A stretch of DNA of 64,000 nucleotides, taken from NCBI GenBank assembly GCA_025175895.1, contig CM045990.1:42342658-42406657 (forward strand). Reading direction: 5' to 3'. The notes under the pieces are model-generated. The model was not told where the DNA came from, searched no databases, and was given only the letters and a program-made list of their open reading frames with translations. The DNA is from Wurfbainia villosa (taxonomy: Eukaryota > Streptophyta > Magnoliopsida > Zingiberales > Zingiberaceae). The number at the start of each line of letters is the position of its first letter. Position 1 is the stretch's first letter. Below, one piece after another: positions 43,907 to 54,648 of this stretch. A program made the position numbers and the translations under genes.

Positions 43907-45308
43907 TGGTGTGAGCAAAACAAATAAGGTTTTAGGAGTAGTTTTTGCTCACATCTCATTTCGTTTTATGTTTGTTTCATGCATATTCTACTTTATTTTG
44001 CATGCATTTCCTGTTTTCTGGTTCGGAGATATGCTCTTTATACTTTTGTGTGCATGATAGAATTCCATGGGGAAAATGGTGCACTTTCGGAGCAAAAAGG
44101 AGGCATTTGGCAGCTGGACACAAAGTGGGACACGACCTGGGCATGTGGCTACACACGACCATGTCCAGGGTTCGAAAATGGCCGCTACAGCCTTACACAT
44201 GACCTGGCCGTGTGTTTTCACATGGTCGTGTGGCAGCCAGACAACTTGATGTGACTAGGGGTTTTTCCAGATTTAGCAAGGATCCGACGTGATGTCTATA
44301 TAAGGGAAGCTATGTCAAAACCTTAGGGAGGAAGCCCGACGGCCGGGACGACACACCGGTGCCCTAAAAAGCATCGAAAACTCACAACGGAGAGGAAGGA
44401 AGCCGCTCGAGATCCAAATTCTGCAACTTAATGCCAAGGAGAAGAGCACCATCGCATTGTAATCTATATTCTTTCCATGCTTTATCTAGTATATACGAAT
44501 TCGACAATGCCTTGTGTTTCTTTTCTCATATTCATGGAGTAGATTCTCTAATTCTAGGACTAGGGAGTAGTTTGTGTTGAGTTAGAACATGTTGGTTCAA
44601 ATATCTTTTCGTTCTTGAATTTATATTTGCAATTGATGTTTGGTTTAGATCTATAGCTATTGTTTTGGTTTTCTAGTCACTGTGCTTAGCCGATACGAGG
44701 GGAGACAACCCTCGTATCAAACATTTTGGCAAATTAAGGAGGAACCTAGGGGTTGGCCTCATCGCCAGTAACCGTGGGTAGAAGGATGCGATAGAGTAGG
44801 AAACACGCCCTATTTCTGACTCATCGCAAGGATCGATTTGGCATCCTCGTAATGACTATCCCGTCCTAAAGCCAGGAGTCGACCTGGTATGGCAGAGGTA
44901 GCTTCTGATAGATGCGAAGGCTCATCGGGGGAGTGTATGATGTACTTTCCACAAAACCGTAGTTAGAAACCTAGACAAAACTCAATTGACAATGTGTTCT
45001 GCGACACATAAACGAAACTGAAATCCTAGAATCCCATCTAAAGACTCGTAGCAACCCTTCTCTTTCTCCGTGTGACACCGTACTGAGTTCGGACCACCGA
45101 TGACCTCCTAAGTGCAACCATTAGAACTGAATTCTGAACAACAACGACCACTGAATAGATCGGTACTCGAATCTCAGTCCTTGTAGGATCGATAATCTAT
45201 ATTATTACTTGACGACACCCATGCACTTGTGGGCGTTGAGTGCGAGTGCGCGCTTCGAGTCCTCGACGGTCTCCGTCACGAGATTTGAGATCGCGTTCGC
45301 GTGCATCA
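43907..45308 (+). repeat. Gypsy-3 5' LTR
   Basis: Partner of 48,267-49,676 and related to the gypsy-1/2 LTRs. Carries the CACACGG/CCGTGTG array (about 44,140-44,245) and TATATAAGG (44,297-44,305). Ends at the primer site. Confidence 0.92.
44140..44305 (+). promoter_or_regulatory. Gypsy LTR promoter: CACACGG/CCGTGTG array plus TATA box
   Basis: Copies of CACACGA, GGCCGTGTG, CACATGG and CGTGTGG form short inverted repeats about 50-150 bp upstream of TATATAAGG. The 3' LTR repeats this (about 48,500-48,600, TATA 48,657-48,665). Copies in the internal 3' module (46,655-46,760) precede GATAAAAGG at about 46,777. Confidence 0.55.
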
Positions 45309-45335
45309 AGTTTTTGGCGCCGTTGTTGGGGACTG
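45309..45335 (+). promoter_or_regulatory. Gypsy-3 primer binding site
   Basis: TTTTTGGCGCCGTTGTTGGG directly after LTR end GCATCA. Same type as in gypsy-1 and gypsy-2. Confidence 0.75.
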
Positions 45336-45473
45336 ATTGTTTCGATACCGAATCAAGAAGTAAATAGTTAGATCGAACCTAGGCTAGATTTACTTTTCTT
45401 GTTTTTTTTTATTTTATTTTAGTTTTGTTCATTCTGTTTCTCTTTCCTTATTTATAATTTCCTGCGTATAACA

Positions 45474-46397
45474 ATGCATGCTTTTACTCATGATTATGGT
45501 CAATTTAATGTTGTGAGTTTTGGTAACATTTATTGTGAGCATTGTGGTGAAACATGGCATAACATTAACGATTGTCCGGATATATTTGAACCTTCACAAT
45601 TTGAATAAGAAGATATCACCTATGATTACAACCAGTGGCCACAAGATGATTCCTATTCATATAGTTATGACCCTGGCTACTTAAACCCTCAATATTGTCC
45701 TTCTAAATCTCGACTAGAGCATATGATAGAAAGCTTTATTCAGATGCAACAAGAGGCGAACACTGAATTTCAGCAGCGGCATTCGCAGACAGAAATGATG
45801 ATTGAAGAATTAAGGTCATCTATGAATGACATTGCTAGCTGACAAAAGAAGCTGGAGATTCAGATAGCACAGATCGCCAGTCAGTTTGCTAGAACACCGA
45901 GTCGATTACCAGGAAGTGAAGAAGGACAATCCATTCAATCACCACTAGAAGGAGAACTTGAGGATTATATAATTGATACTTTAATCGAGGAGTGCATTGC
46001 TTCGATCAAAACACCTCCTAACCTTAAGGATCTAAAAGAGCCTACCTTAACCCTCATTGAAACTTTAGCTACCAATAACGAAGCCCATTTAGTGATTTGT
46101 AATGATAAAATTTCATTTGACATAATATAATTGACTGATTAATCTTTTGGTGAGGATATTTGTGGTGAGTTATATTATTCATAGCATATGGATGAAACAG
46201 AATATCATGATCAAACTCTTGATGATTCTTTAAAGATAAGCATGTTCACTCTCGAACCAAGGAAGGAAGCCAATAAAGATCTTACCCCTCCACGAGCAAG
46301 ATTTAAGAGATATGGTGATAAGGGACCACAAGGGAGGAGGCATAAGGTGAGCAAATATCTTGCTTCTCCAGAAGCAAGATTCAAACACATCAAATGA
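45474..46397 (+). pseudogene. Gypsy-3 gag remnant
   Basis: Starts MHAFTHDYGQFNVVSFGN, with a zinc knuckle CEHCGETWHNINDCP at about residues 21-35. Then come an aromatic acidic stretch and a helical S-R-L-E-H-M-I-E-S-F-I-Q-M-Q...A-Q-I-A-S-Q-F segment equal to the end of gypsy Gag. The capsid core is absent. A final piece (46,188-46,397) has two similar A-R-F-K motifs. Stops near 45,606, 45,841 and 46,128 break the frame. It ends just before the CTTGGGAGGCAAC box, where gypsy-1 has protease. Confidence 0.65.
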
Positions 46398-48266
46398 AAC
46401 GTAGGAATAAGGTTGAGCTAAAGACTTTAAACAAGCGCTTCTTGGGAGGCAACTCAAGTTTAGATTTTGTGTTTATTTCTTATTAGTTTGTTGCATTCGT
46501 TTGTTTTGAACTTTGATTTATATTCATTTAGCGTGTTGCATTTGAATTAGGACTAGAAAGGACTAGCTAGGTAGAAACAAAAATCATTTTGAACCTACAC
46601 GACTGAGCATGTAAGGAGAATTCGGACTGTTGTGCACCATGAGAGAGAAATGGGGGGCACATGGCCTAGCCATCTATTTTCACATGGCCTAGCCATGTGT
46701 TTTCACACGGTCGTGTCCCCCATTCCAGCAGCACACATAGCCTGGCCGTGTGTTTTCAACTGCCATGTTGCGCAAGGGATAAAAGGCGCCGCATCATGCG
46801 TTTCACCCCTATTCATCACTCTCCATCCAGTCAACACATGTATAGGAGCCCACCTAGTCCATGTCGATATGAGCCTACACTTGCACCACCATTTTTTTCT
46901 ACTTTTGAGTAGGATGTAGGTACATCTGCCCATGATTTTTTGGAGTTTCGATCGTGCCTCGACAATATATACGCCGAGCATCATAGGCAGAGGCAGTGAT
47001 GGGAGGAGCAGAGCACATATACTCAGGCAGAGTTTCAGGGCTTCTGGAAGCACTTTCAGCGGGCTGAGGAGTTCTACGATGAGGCCCATAGTTATTTCCA
47101 GGAGATGCGACAACACATGGGTGCCCAGCAGGCACAGTGGACTAGGGAGGAGGAGCACTGAGCCGTCGTTGCATCCACCAGCTCTCAGATCGACCACATG
47201 TACATGTGACATTAGTAGATCAGCAGCAGGTTCTCCCAGGATCCTGAGATGTTGAGGCTAGCAGACATTCCACCTCGTCCACCATACTAGAGGTATGCTT
47301 CGCTTAAGTCTGGGGGGGACCCTAAGTTTTGTTTTATTTTGTTTTTAGCAGTAGTTTCTTTCATAATATTTTCATTGTAGTTAGCATTCATTTATTCATG
47401 CATTGGTTGTTTAGTTTCTTTTAGCACTTAGTTTTTGCTATCTATAAGCTGCCTCAGTAGTATTTTTAAAAGTTTTCTTCATGAGTTGTTTCCATGAGTA
47501 GCTTAACTTCATTTACCTCATGGTATTTTATTTTATTTGCTCTGAATGAATGTTCTAGACTTACACTAATTAGCTTTTATTTTACACATACACATGACGA
47601 ACTTTCTGAAAAGAGAGTCTAGTACATACCTAGTTATGATTCATCTCAGTAGTCTAGTACTTTGGAAACCACAGGTGACCCAAAGTTTAGCATTTTAGTT
47701 AATGGAGATGCTCGGATTATGTAAGCCCATTCGAAAATAACAAAATCCCAGTGAGCTAAAAAAAATAAAAATAATAATAATAATAATAATAAAAGAGAGA
47801 GAGAAAAAGAAATGAAAAAGAAAAGAAAGAAGAAAAAGAGATTATGAGGGATAAAAAAATAATTGTCGTGGGTGGAAATGGTTAGGTGCCCCTTTGAGAC
47901 CGAGTTAGATTATTGGGGAAACACCTAACAATTTCTCTCAATACCGAGCACACCTTTGAGACTTTGTGCTAGATCTAGGGAACGACCCTCGCTTTGGGCA
48001 GGTAAGTGCCTAAGAGCCGGAGACCTTAGGAAAGCTATAGGATGATGACTTAACTTATCATGGAATGAGTATCCCCTAAGAAGATTCTCTTGGCACGAGC
48101 ACGAGGAGGTATCTTAGTGAATTTCTAGAACATATCTATTTTGCTTTGATTGTAAATACCACTTGATAAATCTAGTTAACATGCTAAGTATGGAACAATA
48201 CCTTTTTAAAATTTCATGGCACTGAGGTTTGCTTGAGGACAAGCAAAGATCTAAGTCTGGGGGAAT
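46398..48266 (+). other. Gypsy-3 3' region: hairpin box, palindromes, small frame, microsatellite
   Basis: Contains the conserved hairpin box (46,435-46,460), CACACGG/CCGTGTG repeats with GATAAAAGGCGCC (46,655-46,790), and a small helical Gln/Glu-rich frame (about 46,850-47,160; D-F-L-E-F-R-S-C-L-D-N...F-Y-D-E-A-H-S-Y-F-Q-E-M-R-Q) broken by stops. A purine tract AAGTCTGGGGGGGA lies at 47,308. An AAT/GA/AAG simple repeat lies at 47,756-47,840. The true tract sits at 48,252-48,266. The small frame may be the second ORF that gypsy-1 also had. Confidence 0.6.
47756..47840. repeat. Microsatellite (AAT)n/(GA)n/(AAG)n
   Basis: Runs of AAT, then GAGAGA, then AAAGAAG-type repeats on the plus strand. 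No coding value. Confidence 0.9.
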
Positions 48267-49676
48267 TGATGTGACCGAAACATATAGGGTTTTAGGAGTA
48301 GTTTTCGCCCACATCTCATTTCATTTTATGTTTGTTTCATGCATATTATACTTTATTTTGCATGCATTTCTTATTTTCTGGTTCAGAGATCTGCTCTTTG
48401 TACTTTTGTGTGCAGGATAGCATTCCATGGGGAAAACGGCGCGCTTTTAGAGCAAAAAAGAGGCATTTGGTAGCTGGACACAGAGTGGGACACGACCTGG
48501 GTGTATGGCTACACACGGTCATGTCCAGGGTTTGAAAATGGCCGCCACAGCCTTACACACGATCTGGCCGTGTGTTTTCACACGGTCGTGTGGTGGCCAG
48601 GCAACTTGATGCGACCAGGGGTTTTTTTAGATTTTGCGAGGATCCGACGTGATGTCTATATAAGGAAAGCTACGCCCAAATCCTAGGAAGGAGGCATGAC
48701 GGTCGGGACGGCACACCGGTGAACTAAAAAGCACCAAAAACTCGCAACGAGGAGGAAGGAAGTCGCTCGAGATCCAAATTTTGCACCTCAACGCCAACGA
48801 GAAGAGCACCATCGCATTGTAATCTATATTCTTTCCATCCTTTATCTTGTATATACGAATTCGACAATGCCTTGTGTTTCTTTTCTCATATTCATGGAGT
48901 AGATTCTCTGATTCTAGGACTAAGGAGTAGTTTGTGTTGAGTTAGAACATGTTGGTTCAAATATCTTTTCGTTCTTGAATTTATATTTGCAATTGGCATT
49001 TGGTTTAGATCTATAGCTATTGTTTTGGTTTTCTAGTCACTGTGCTTAGCCAATACGAGGGGTGACCGCCCTCGTATCAAAGATTTAGGCAAATTAAGGA
49101 GGAACCTAGGGGTTGGCCTCATCGCCGGTAACCGTGGGTAGATGGATGCGATAGAGTAGGAAACACGCCCTGTTCTGACTCGTCACAAGGATCGATTCGG
49201 CATCCTCGTACCGACTATCCTGTCCTAAAGCTAGGGGTCGACCTGGTATGGTAGAGGTAGCTTCCGATAGATGCGAAGGCTCATCGGGGGAGTGTATGAT
49301 GTCCTTTTCACAAAACTGTAGTTAGAAACCTAGACAAAACTCAATTGACAATGTGTTCTGTGACACACAAATGAAACCGAAATCCTAGAATCCCATCTAA
49401 AGACTCATAGCAACCCTTCTCTTCCTCCGTGTGACACCATACTGAGTTCGAACCACTGACGACCTCCTAAGCACAACCATTAGAACTGAATTCCGAACAA
49501 CAACACCCACTGAATAGACACCCATGCATTAGTACTCGAATCTCAGTCCATGTGGGATCGATAATCTATATTATTACTTGAGGACACCCATGCATTTATG
49601 GGTGTTGAGTGCGAGCGCATGCTTCGAGTCCTCGACAGTCTCCGTCGCGAGATTTGAGGTCGCATTCGCGTGCATC
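48267..49676 (+). repeat. Gypsy-3 3' LTR
   Basis: Aligns with 43,907-45,308 with few differences, including palindrome array and TATATAAGG. Ends GCGTGCATC and lacks the final A of the 5' copy. Confidence 0.92.
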
Positions 49677-50701
49677 TGAAGGTTTTGCCTTTGGAACCGA
49701 AGCTCTGATACAACATGAAGGTAGGAAACTTCGCTTCCCACTTCAACTCGGTCGCTTGTTCATGGCAATCCCTTCTACGTCCCCAGATAAAAAATTTTAT
49801 CCTTGACAAGAGGGATTTCCCAAGCAACTATGTCATTGTCGTGCTATTCGATTAGAGTAGTCACTTGAACAAACTTGTTGTTCAAGTAACCAACCTCTAT
49901 TCTACGAATAGGCACGGAATAGACGATGTACGGATCGCCGACTTTTGTGTTTATGTTCGGGGTCCAAGTTATATTAGCCACAAAACAGAATATATCATGC
50001 ATATATAATTGAAAAACAATTACAAACATGTTACATATGAAGATAGATAAGTGATATACCTCTCGATCTTCTATTGTATGATCTTCCTCCTTTTGGACGT
50101 CATGTGGGCGACGATTTACCAAAAGTTGAAGCTCCTAGATCACCAATCTTCCTTCCTTGCTCGCTCCGAACAAGAGGAAGTATAGAAACAAGACCCTTCT
50201 CCTTCCTTTAGCCAACCAACAAGCACCAAGCAAGATGCTTGCCACCGGCCAACAAGGAAAAGGGATGAGAAGGATGGATGTCGGCCAAGAGCTCCAAGGG
50301 AGGACCCTAAGCCTTGTTTTCACCGGCCAAGGAGAGGAAAAGAGCTAGCTTTGGACGCCGGCCAAGGGAGGGGAGGGTTGTATGGGCGCCGACCACCTTG
50401 AGGAAGAAGAGAAGAAAGGAAACTCTTTCCTTATTTGAGGCCGCCCAAGCACAAACCCTAACTCCAAGCCTCTTGCCGCCCAACCCTAATCTCCCTTGCT
50501 TCTCATTCATTCTCCACGCCAACCCTTAAGCCCCTTTTTATAGAGTTAGGGATAAGCCTTGTTTTAATCTCCACCATTGGTTCTAGGGATTTAATCTCAA
50601 CCGTCAGATCTAGAGATTTAATCTCAACCGTCGGATCTAGAGATTTAATCTCTACCTTTGGATCTAGAGTTTTGTTTTCATCCATTGGATCTAGGCTTAA
50701 T
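49677..50701 (-). repeat. Copia-type LTR relic with primer site and tandem repeats
   Basis: On the minus strand the LTR end at 49,716 (CATGTTG region) is followed by TTGTATCAGAGC (49,702-49,713), a one-mismatch tRNA-Met primer core, then 25 bp of leader cut off at 49,677. The LTR body has a layout like copia-1 LTRs, with minus-sense TATA (plus TTTTTATAG, 50,534-50,542). Upstream of it is a tandem array of about five 29-bp units containing GATCTAGAGATTTAATCTC (50,570-50,695). The right edge is lost at the viral sequence. Confidence 0.65.
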
Positions 50702-51818
50702 GAGGGGAATGCAAGGAGGAGTTCGTATAGAAGGTAACACTGTATCCTTCTATAAAAATATAACAACTATTGCTTCAAATCCCATAGTTGCATCAGCAAT
50801 AGAAGAACTTCAGCTAGAAGAAATGGAATACTTGGGAATCCAGGAGAAGGTATTCTTCACTGCAACCCCTTCAAATACATTTATATTACAAAAACATGGA
50901 CCTTTATTAAGCAGGTTAAAGGATCAAGGATTCATCGGGGATAATCCATTACAACACTGGTCAAAGAATGAGATTCTATGCAAAATAGATGTTATCAATC
51001 CAGATATTACTATCCAGGATAAACCATTGTCCCATGTTACCCCTGTAATGAAGACAACTTTCCAAAAGCATGTTGATATACTCTTGGGGCTAAAAGTCAT
51101 CCGCCCCAGCAAAAGTCGACATAGAATGATGGCTATGATCGTTCAATCAAGAACCAGCATTGATCCAGTCACTGGAAAAGAGGTAAAAAGAAAGGAGCGT
51201 ATGGTGTTCAATTACCGGACGCTCAATGATAATACTTATAAGGATCAATACAGTTTGCCAGGCATAAATACTATTCTCAAGAGAGTTGGCAACTCAAAAA
51301 TTTATTCAAAGTTTGATCTAAAATCTGGATTTTATCAAGTTGCCATGGAACCTACCTCAATTGAATGGACAACATTTATATGCCCTTCTGGTCTCTATGA
51401 ATGGCTAGCAATGCAATTCGGATTAAAGAATGCGCCGGCAATTTTTCAGCGAAAAATGGACCAATGTTTCAAAGGTACAGAAGAATTTATTTCTATATAT
51501 ATTGGTGATATTCTTGTTTTCTCAAATTCAGAAAAAGAGCATGTAAAGCATCTGGAAATTATGCTTAATATTTGCGAAAAGCATGGATTAGTTCTATCCC
51601 CCACCAAGTGCAAATTGGCGGTCTCAAAGATTGAATTCCTGGGAGCAGAAATAGGGGAAGGAAAGTTAAAATTGCAACCTCATATAATTAAAAAGATTGC
51701 GGAATTCAAAGAAGAAAGTCTGAAGGAGAAGAAAGGTTTAAGGTCTTGGCTCGGTATTCTTAACTATGCCCGGACATATATTCCAAACCTAAGTGCTAAG
51801 TTGGGACCGTTATATTAA
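50702..51818 (+). pseudogene. Viral reverse transcriptase (degraded)
   Basis: Open from a chance Met at 50,658; viral text starts at about residue 16. RT signatures of badnaviruses and relatives: F-N-Y-R-T-L-N-D-N-T (184-193), K-F-D-L-K-S-G-F with the first catalytic Asp (about 220), F-G-L-K-N-A-P-A-I-F-Q (254-264). The YxDD motif reads YIGD (281-284), losing one of the paired aspartates. A G-x-x-I-x-L-Q-P-H-I-I-K-K connection-like segment and S-W-L-G-I-L-N-Y-A-R-x-Y-I-P thumb segment follow. A stop at 51,816 and a frameshift near 51,840 separate it from RNase H. RT makes viral DNA from pregenomic RNA. Confidence 0.95.
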
Positions 51819-51844
51819 AAGACTTCTATTCATGGTGATAATGA

Positions 51845-52339
51845 ATGAAGCCATCAGATTGGGCCTTAGTCAAGGAGATTAAAGCCCAAATCCAGCAACT
51901 GCCAGACTTAGAACTTCCACCTGAGCAAGCCTATATTATACTTGAAACTGATGGATGCATAACCGAATGGGGTGGAGTGTGCAAATGGAAGAAGTCCAAA
52001 TATGATCCAAGAAGCACTGAAAAAGTCTGTGCCTATGCTCATGGTAAATTTCCAATAGTTAAATCAGTCATAGATGCAGAAATATTTGCTGCTATGGAAA
52101 ATATGAGCGCCTTAAAAATCCATTACTTGGATAAAGAAAAGATTACCCTAAGAACAGACTGTCAGGCAATAATCAGTTTTTACAATAAGATGGTCAGGAA
52201 TAAGCCATCTCGAGTTCAATGGATCGCCTTCACTGACTTCATCACTGGGTCAAGTATTAAAGTTAATTTTGAGCACATTGATGCTAAATTAAATGTCTTT
52301 CCAGACTCATTGTCAAGACTAATCTCCGAAAAAGGATAA
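51845..52339 (+). pseudogene. Viral RNase H domain
   Basis: 164 residues with all four carboxylates placed as in caulimovirid RNase H: Asp in ILETDGCITEWGG (about 36), Glu in DAEIFA (79), Asp in LRTDCQAI (105), Asp in FPDSLSRL (154). It should be fused to RT but is now in a shifted frame. It ends with a stop at 52,337, directly at the expected end of the viral polyprotein. Confidence 0.93.
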
Positions 52340-52387
52340 TCTCTGTACTAACGATGGAAAAAGGGAAAGAAAAAATGGATGAAGTGA

Positions 52388-52849
52388 CATTATGGCCGCA
52401 TTGCAGCCAGATCAGGCAGTGCATGGAGGAAAGGTATTGTAATTGGTGCAGGAGTTATTGATTCAGATTATAGAGGGGAAATCAAAATCCTGGTTTTTAA
52501 TATGACCTTTGAGGATTTATATATTAAGCAGGGGGAAGCAATCGCTCAATTAATTCTTGAAAGAATTTCTACACCACACCTAATAATGATTTCCTGTCTT
52601 GAAAGCAACATAAGAGGTCCGCAAGGATTTGGATCAACATCAACGTCCTCCAGAGCCATACAAATGAGGACCCCTGAGTGGGATAACCTTATGCGCATTC
52701 TTGTACCACCAGAACAACATTCAACATCCAAAGTAACTAAACCAACAGAATCGAAAGTACCATCAGATAAAGATTCAGACGCTGACCGAGCATGGAAAAA
52801 TTGGCTAGAAGAGGAACACCTTATAACATTACAAGACACTATTGAATGA
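52388..52849 (+). pseudogene. dUTPase-like domain (N-terminally truncated) of the virus
   Basis: In the frame of RNase H after three stops. Motifs of trimeric dUTPases appear in order: R-I-A-A-R-S-G-S-A (motif 2), G-A-G-V-I-D-S-D-Y-R-G-E (motif 3, with substrate-site Asp), G-E-A-I-A-Q-L-I-L-E-R (motif 4) and G-P-Q-G-F-G-S-T-S (Gly-rich motif 5). Motif 1, normally about 60 residues upstream, is missing; RNase H ends only about 50 bp before. A Ser/Thr/Lys linker follows. dUTPase removes dUTP to limit uracil in DNA. Some caulimovirids are known to carry such a domain. Here it is in frame with the coat-protein region downstream. Confidence 0.8.
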
Positions 52850-53107
52850 ACCAATCCATTCACGGAAGGTGGTGGAAGTGATAATGAATATTTATCTGCT
52901 GATTCTGATTTTTGTAATGAACAGATTGCACATATTAATGAAGGCGATTATGACATGGATTACCCAAGGCATAAGGACAAAGGGCGAATTCTGGCATCAT
53001 CAGTAGTATCTTCTTCTTTTAATCCACCAGAGGACATAATGATGGGACCACCTTAGTATGATTCAGAAGACGAAAGGCCCACAACATCAAACCCATATAA
53101 AAATATT
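52850..53107 (+). pseudogene. Viral acidic linker between dUTPase and coat protein
   Basis: Same frame as the dUTPase with stops at 52,847 and 53,054. Rich in Asp, Glu and Ser (E-Y-L-S-A-D-S-D; Y-D-S-E-D-E-R-P), a composition common upstream of caulimovirid capsid proteins. Ends N-P-Y-K-N-I-D-F at the element E insertion and resumes at 62,024. Confidence 0.65.
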
Positions 53108-53112
53108 GATTT

Positions 53113-54581
53113 TGTTGGTGAAATCGGCCCAGGTCACGATTAACCAGACTCGAGTTTGACTCAAGAGATGTTTTGATGTTTGACAAAGTAAGTTGACATT
53201 TATGTTTGACATCAATGTCTGTTGATAATTTGGGAAGATTGTTTATACAATCAACTTAGGTTATGTTAACTGGACTCCAAGGGAGACTTTGATGGTTGAC
53301 TAGGGTTGACCATGTGGTTATGGAAAGTCCAAGTCATGGGTACTTGGCATGGAAAGTCCAAGTGGGACACTTGGCATTTGGGGCATGGAAAGTCCAACAT
53401 GGGTTGGCAAGGGAAAGTCCAAGCTTGAGTCTTGGCACGTGAGAAGTCCAAGGGGCTTGGTATTGGCGGCGTAAAGTCCAAGTGGGAGTCTTGGCGGCGT
53501 AAGTCCAATGTGCCTTGGCGGTGTAGACACCGTTAGCATGACATAGCCGATGGAAGCACCTAAGGTTAGCATGATGGATGAACAAGTCATGGATGACTTG
53601 GAGGGATCCGAGAGGCGTAAGGCTGATGGAGGTGGGTAGAAAGCTTAGGTCTAGGCTAAGGGTGGTCTAGCAAGTATGGGGGCACCATACTTGGCTAAAA
53701 CCTCATGTTTGAGGTGTGCCAGTCGACTAATGACATGTGGCAGTCGACTGGCGTAGTCAACTAGGGTTTGACTGCGAGATTTGTCCTAGCAGTCGACTGC
53801 CATAGATGAGCAGTCGACTGATTAGATGAGCAGTCGACTGATCTTGTGATTAGTCGACTGATGCTCGGATTTTAGGGCACAGAATGGAGTCTCACTCGAC
53901 CACTGGGACAAGAAGTCGAGTGATGCTTCATCAGTCGACTGATGTGTATGATCAGTCGACTGATGTCCTAGCCGTTGGATTTTTTCAGCGTGGATTACAC
54001 CATTGTCTCACAGCAACAGTGTGATCAGCCGACTGATGATCCCGAGCAGTCGACTGATCGACATTTTCTAGCACATGTTGAAGCTATAAAAGGAGCTCGT
54101 GATGGAGAAAAATGAATCCAGTTTTTGAGAGCTTTAGGGGCAATTTGTTGCTGCAAATCAGGTCTCCAAGTGTTAATCAAACAACCAAGCATTCAAGCAA
54201 TCAAAAGCAAGTGTTGTAAAGTTTTTCTTTACTTGTCTTTCATATTAATTGTTGTAATTTCTTGTTTGTGTTTCTTACTGTTGTAAGATCGCTTGTAAGG
54301 GGTTTCTCCGCCTCCGACTTGTGTCGAGAAGGAGCGTTTATCATAGTGGTGTGTGATTGGCATCGCTAGGGTTCGTACGAACCCAATTCGTGGAGTAGGA
54401 ACCGTTCGGTTCTGAACCATGTTAAATATTTGTGTTTGCGTGTTGTATATTTCGTTATCATTATTAGTTTTCTATTTCCGCTGCACTAACGAAATTGTAG
54501 AGACAAACGCAACGAATTCCATTATTGAACGAGCGCAACGCTATTCACCCCCTCCCTTCTAGCGACCTTAAATATCCTACA
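53113..54581 (+). repeat. Element E 5' LTR
   Basis: Palindromes CAGTCGACTG and one-change variants at 53,723-54,050, TATAAAAGG at 54,085-54,093. A run of GGAAAGTCCA-type repeats (53,325-53,500) gives long antisense frames that are not genes. Confidence 0.95.
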
Positions 54582-54648
54582 ATTAGTATCATAGCCCGGG
54601 GCTCTTCTACGGATTAACAACCCGGAGTCAAGATGCTAGAGGAACAAG
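54582..54648 (+). promoter_or_regulatory. Element E primer site (decayed) and short leader
   Basis: TAGTATCATAGC at 54,584-54,595, two changes from TGGTATCAGAGC, directly after the LTR end. Gag starts 53 bp further on. Confidence 0.8.

Larger units (their letters stand above)
43907..49676 (+). mobile_element. Gypsy-3: pol-less Ty3/gypsy (Athila/Tat-like) element
   Basis: LTRs 43,907-45,308 and 48,267-49,676 with start TGGTGTGA/TGATGTGA and end GCGTGCATC(A). The primer site is TTTTTGGCGCCGTTGTTGGG and the 3' tract AAGTCTGGGGGAAT. The internal 3 kb holds a gag remnant, the CTTGGGAGGCAAC box and a small second frame. No protease or pol. No target duplication is visible: the left flank ends ATCAT and the right flank starts CTGAAG, so one junction has been rearranged. 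It is inserted in C4. Confidence 0.88.

Noticed and set aside
43902..49681. Target duplication for gypsy-3
   Set aside because: The left flank ATCAT and right flank CTGAA do not match, and the rest of the interrupted C4 LTR is not on the right side.
49844..50529. Possible host gene exons around the basic, charged short frames
   Set aside because: The primer-site remnant, minus-strand TATA and upstream repeat array explain this as a copia-type LTR.
53266..53590. Overlapping antisense frames of 80-90 residues rich in Trp, Phe and Pro (also at 60,674-61,035)
   Set aside because: They arise from GGAAAGTCCA-type repeats in the two LTRs of element E and recur identically in both; no domain or start context.
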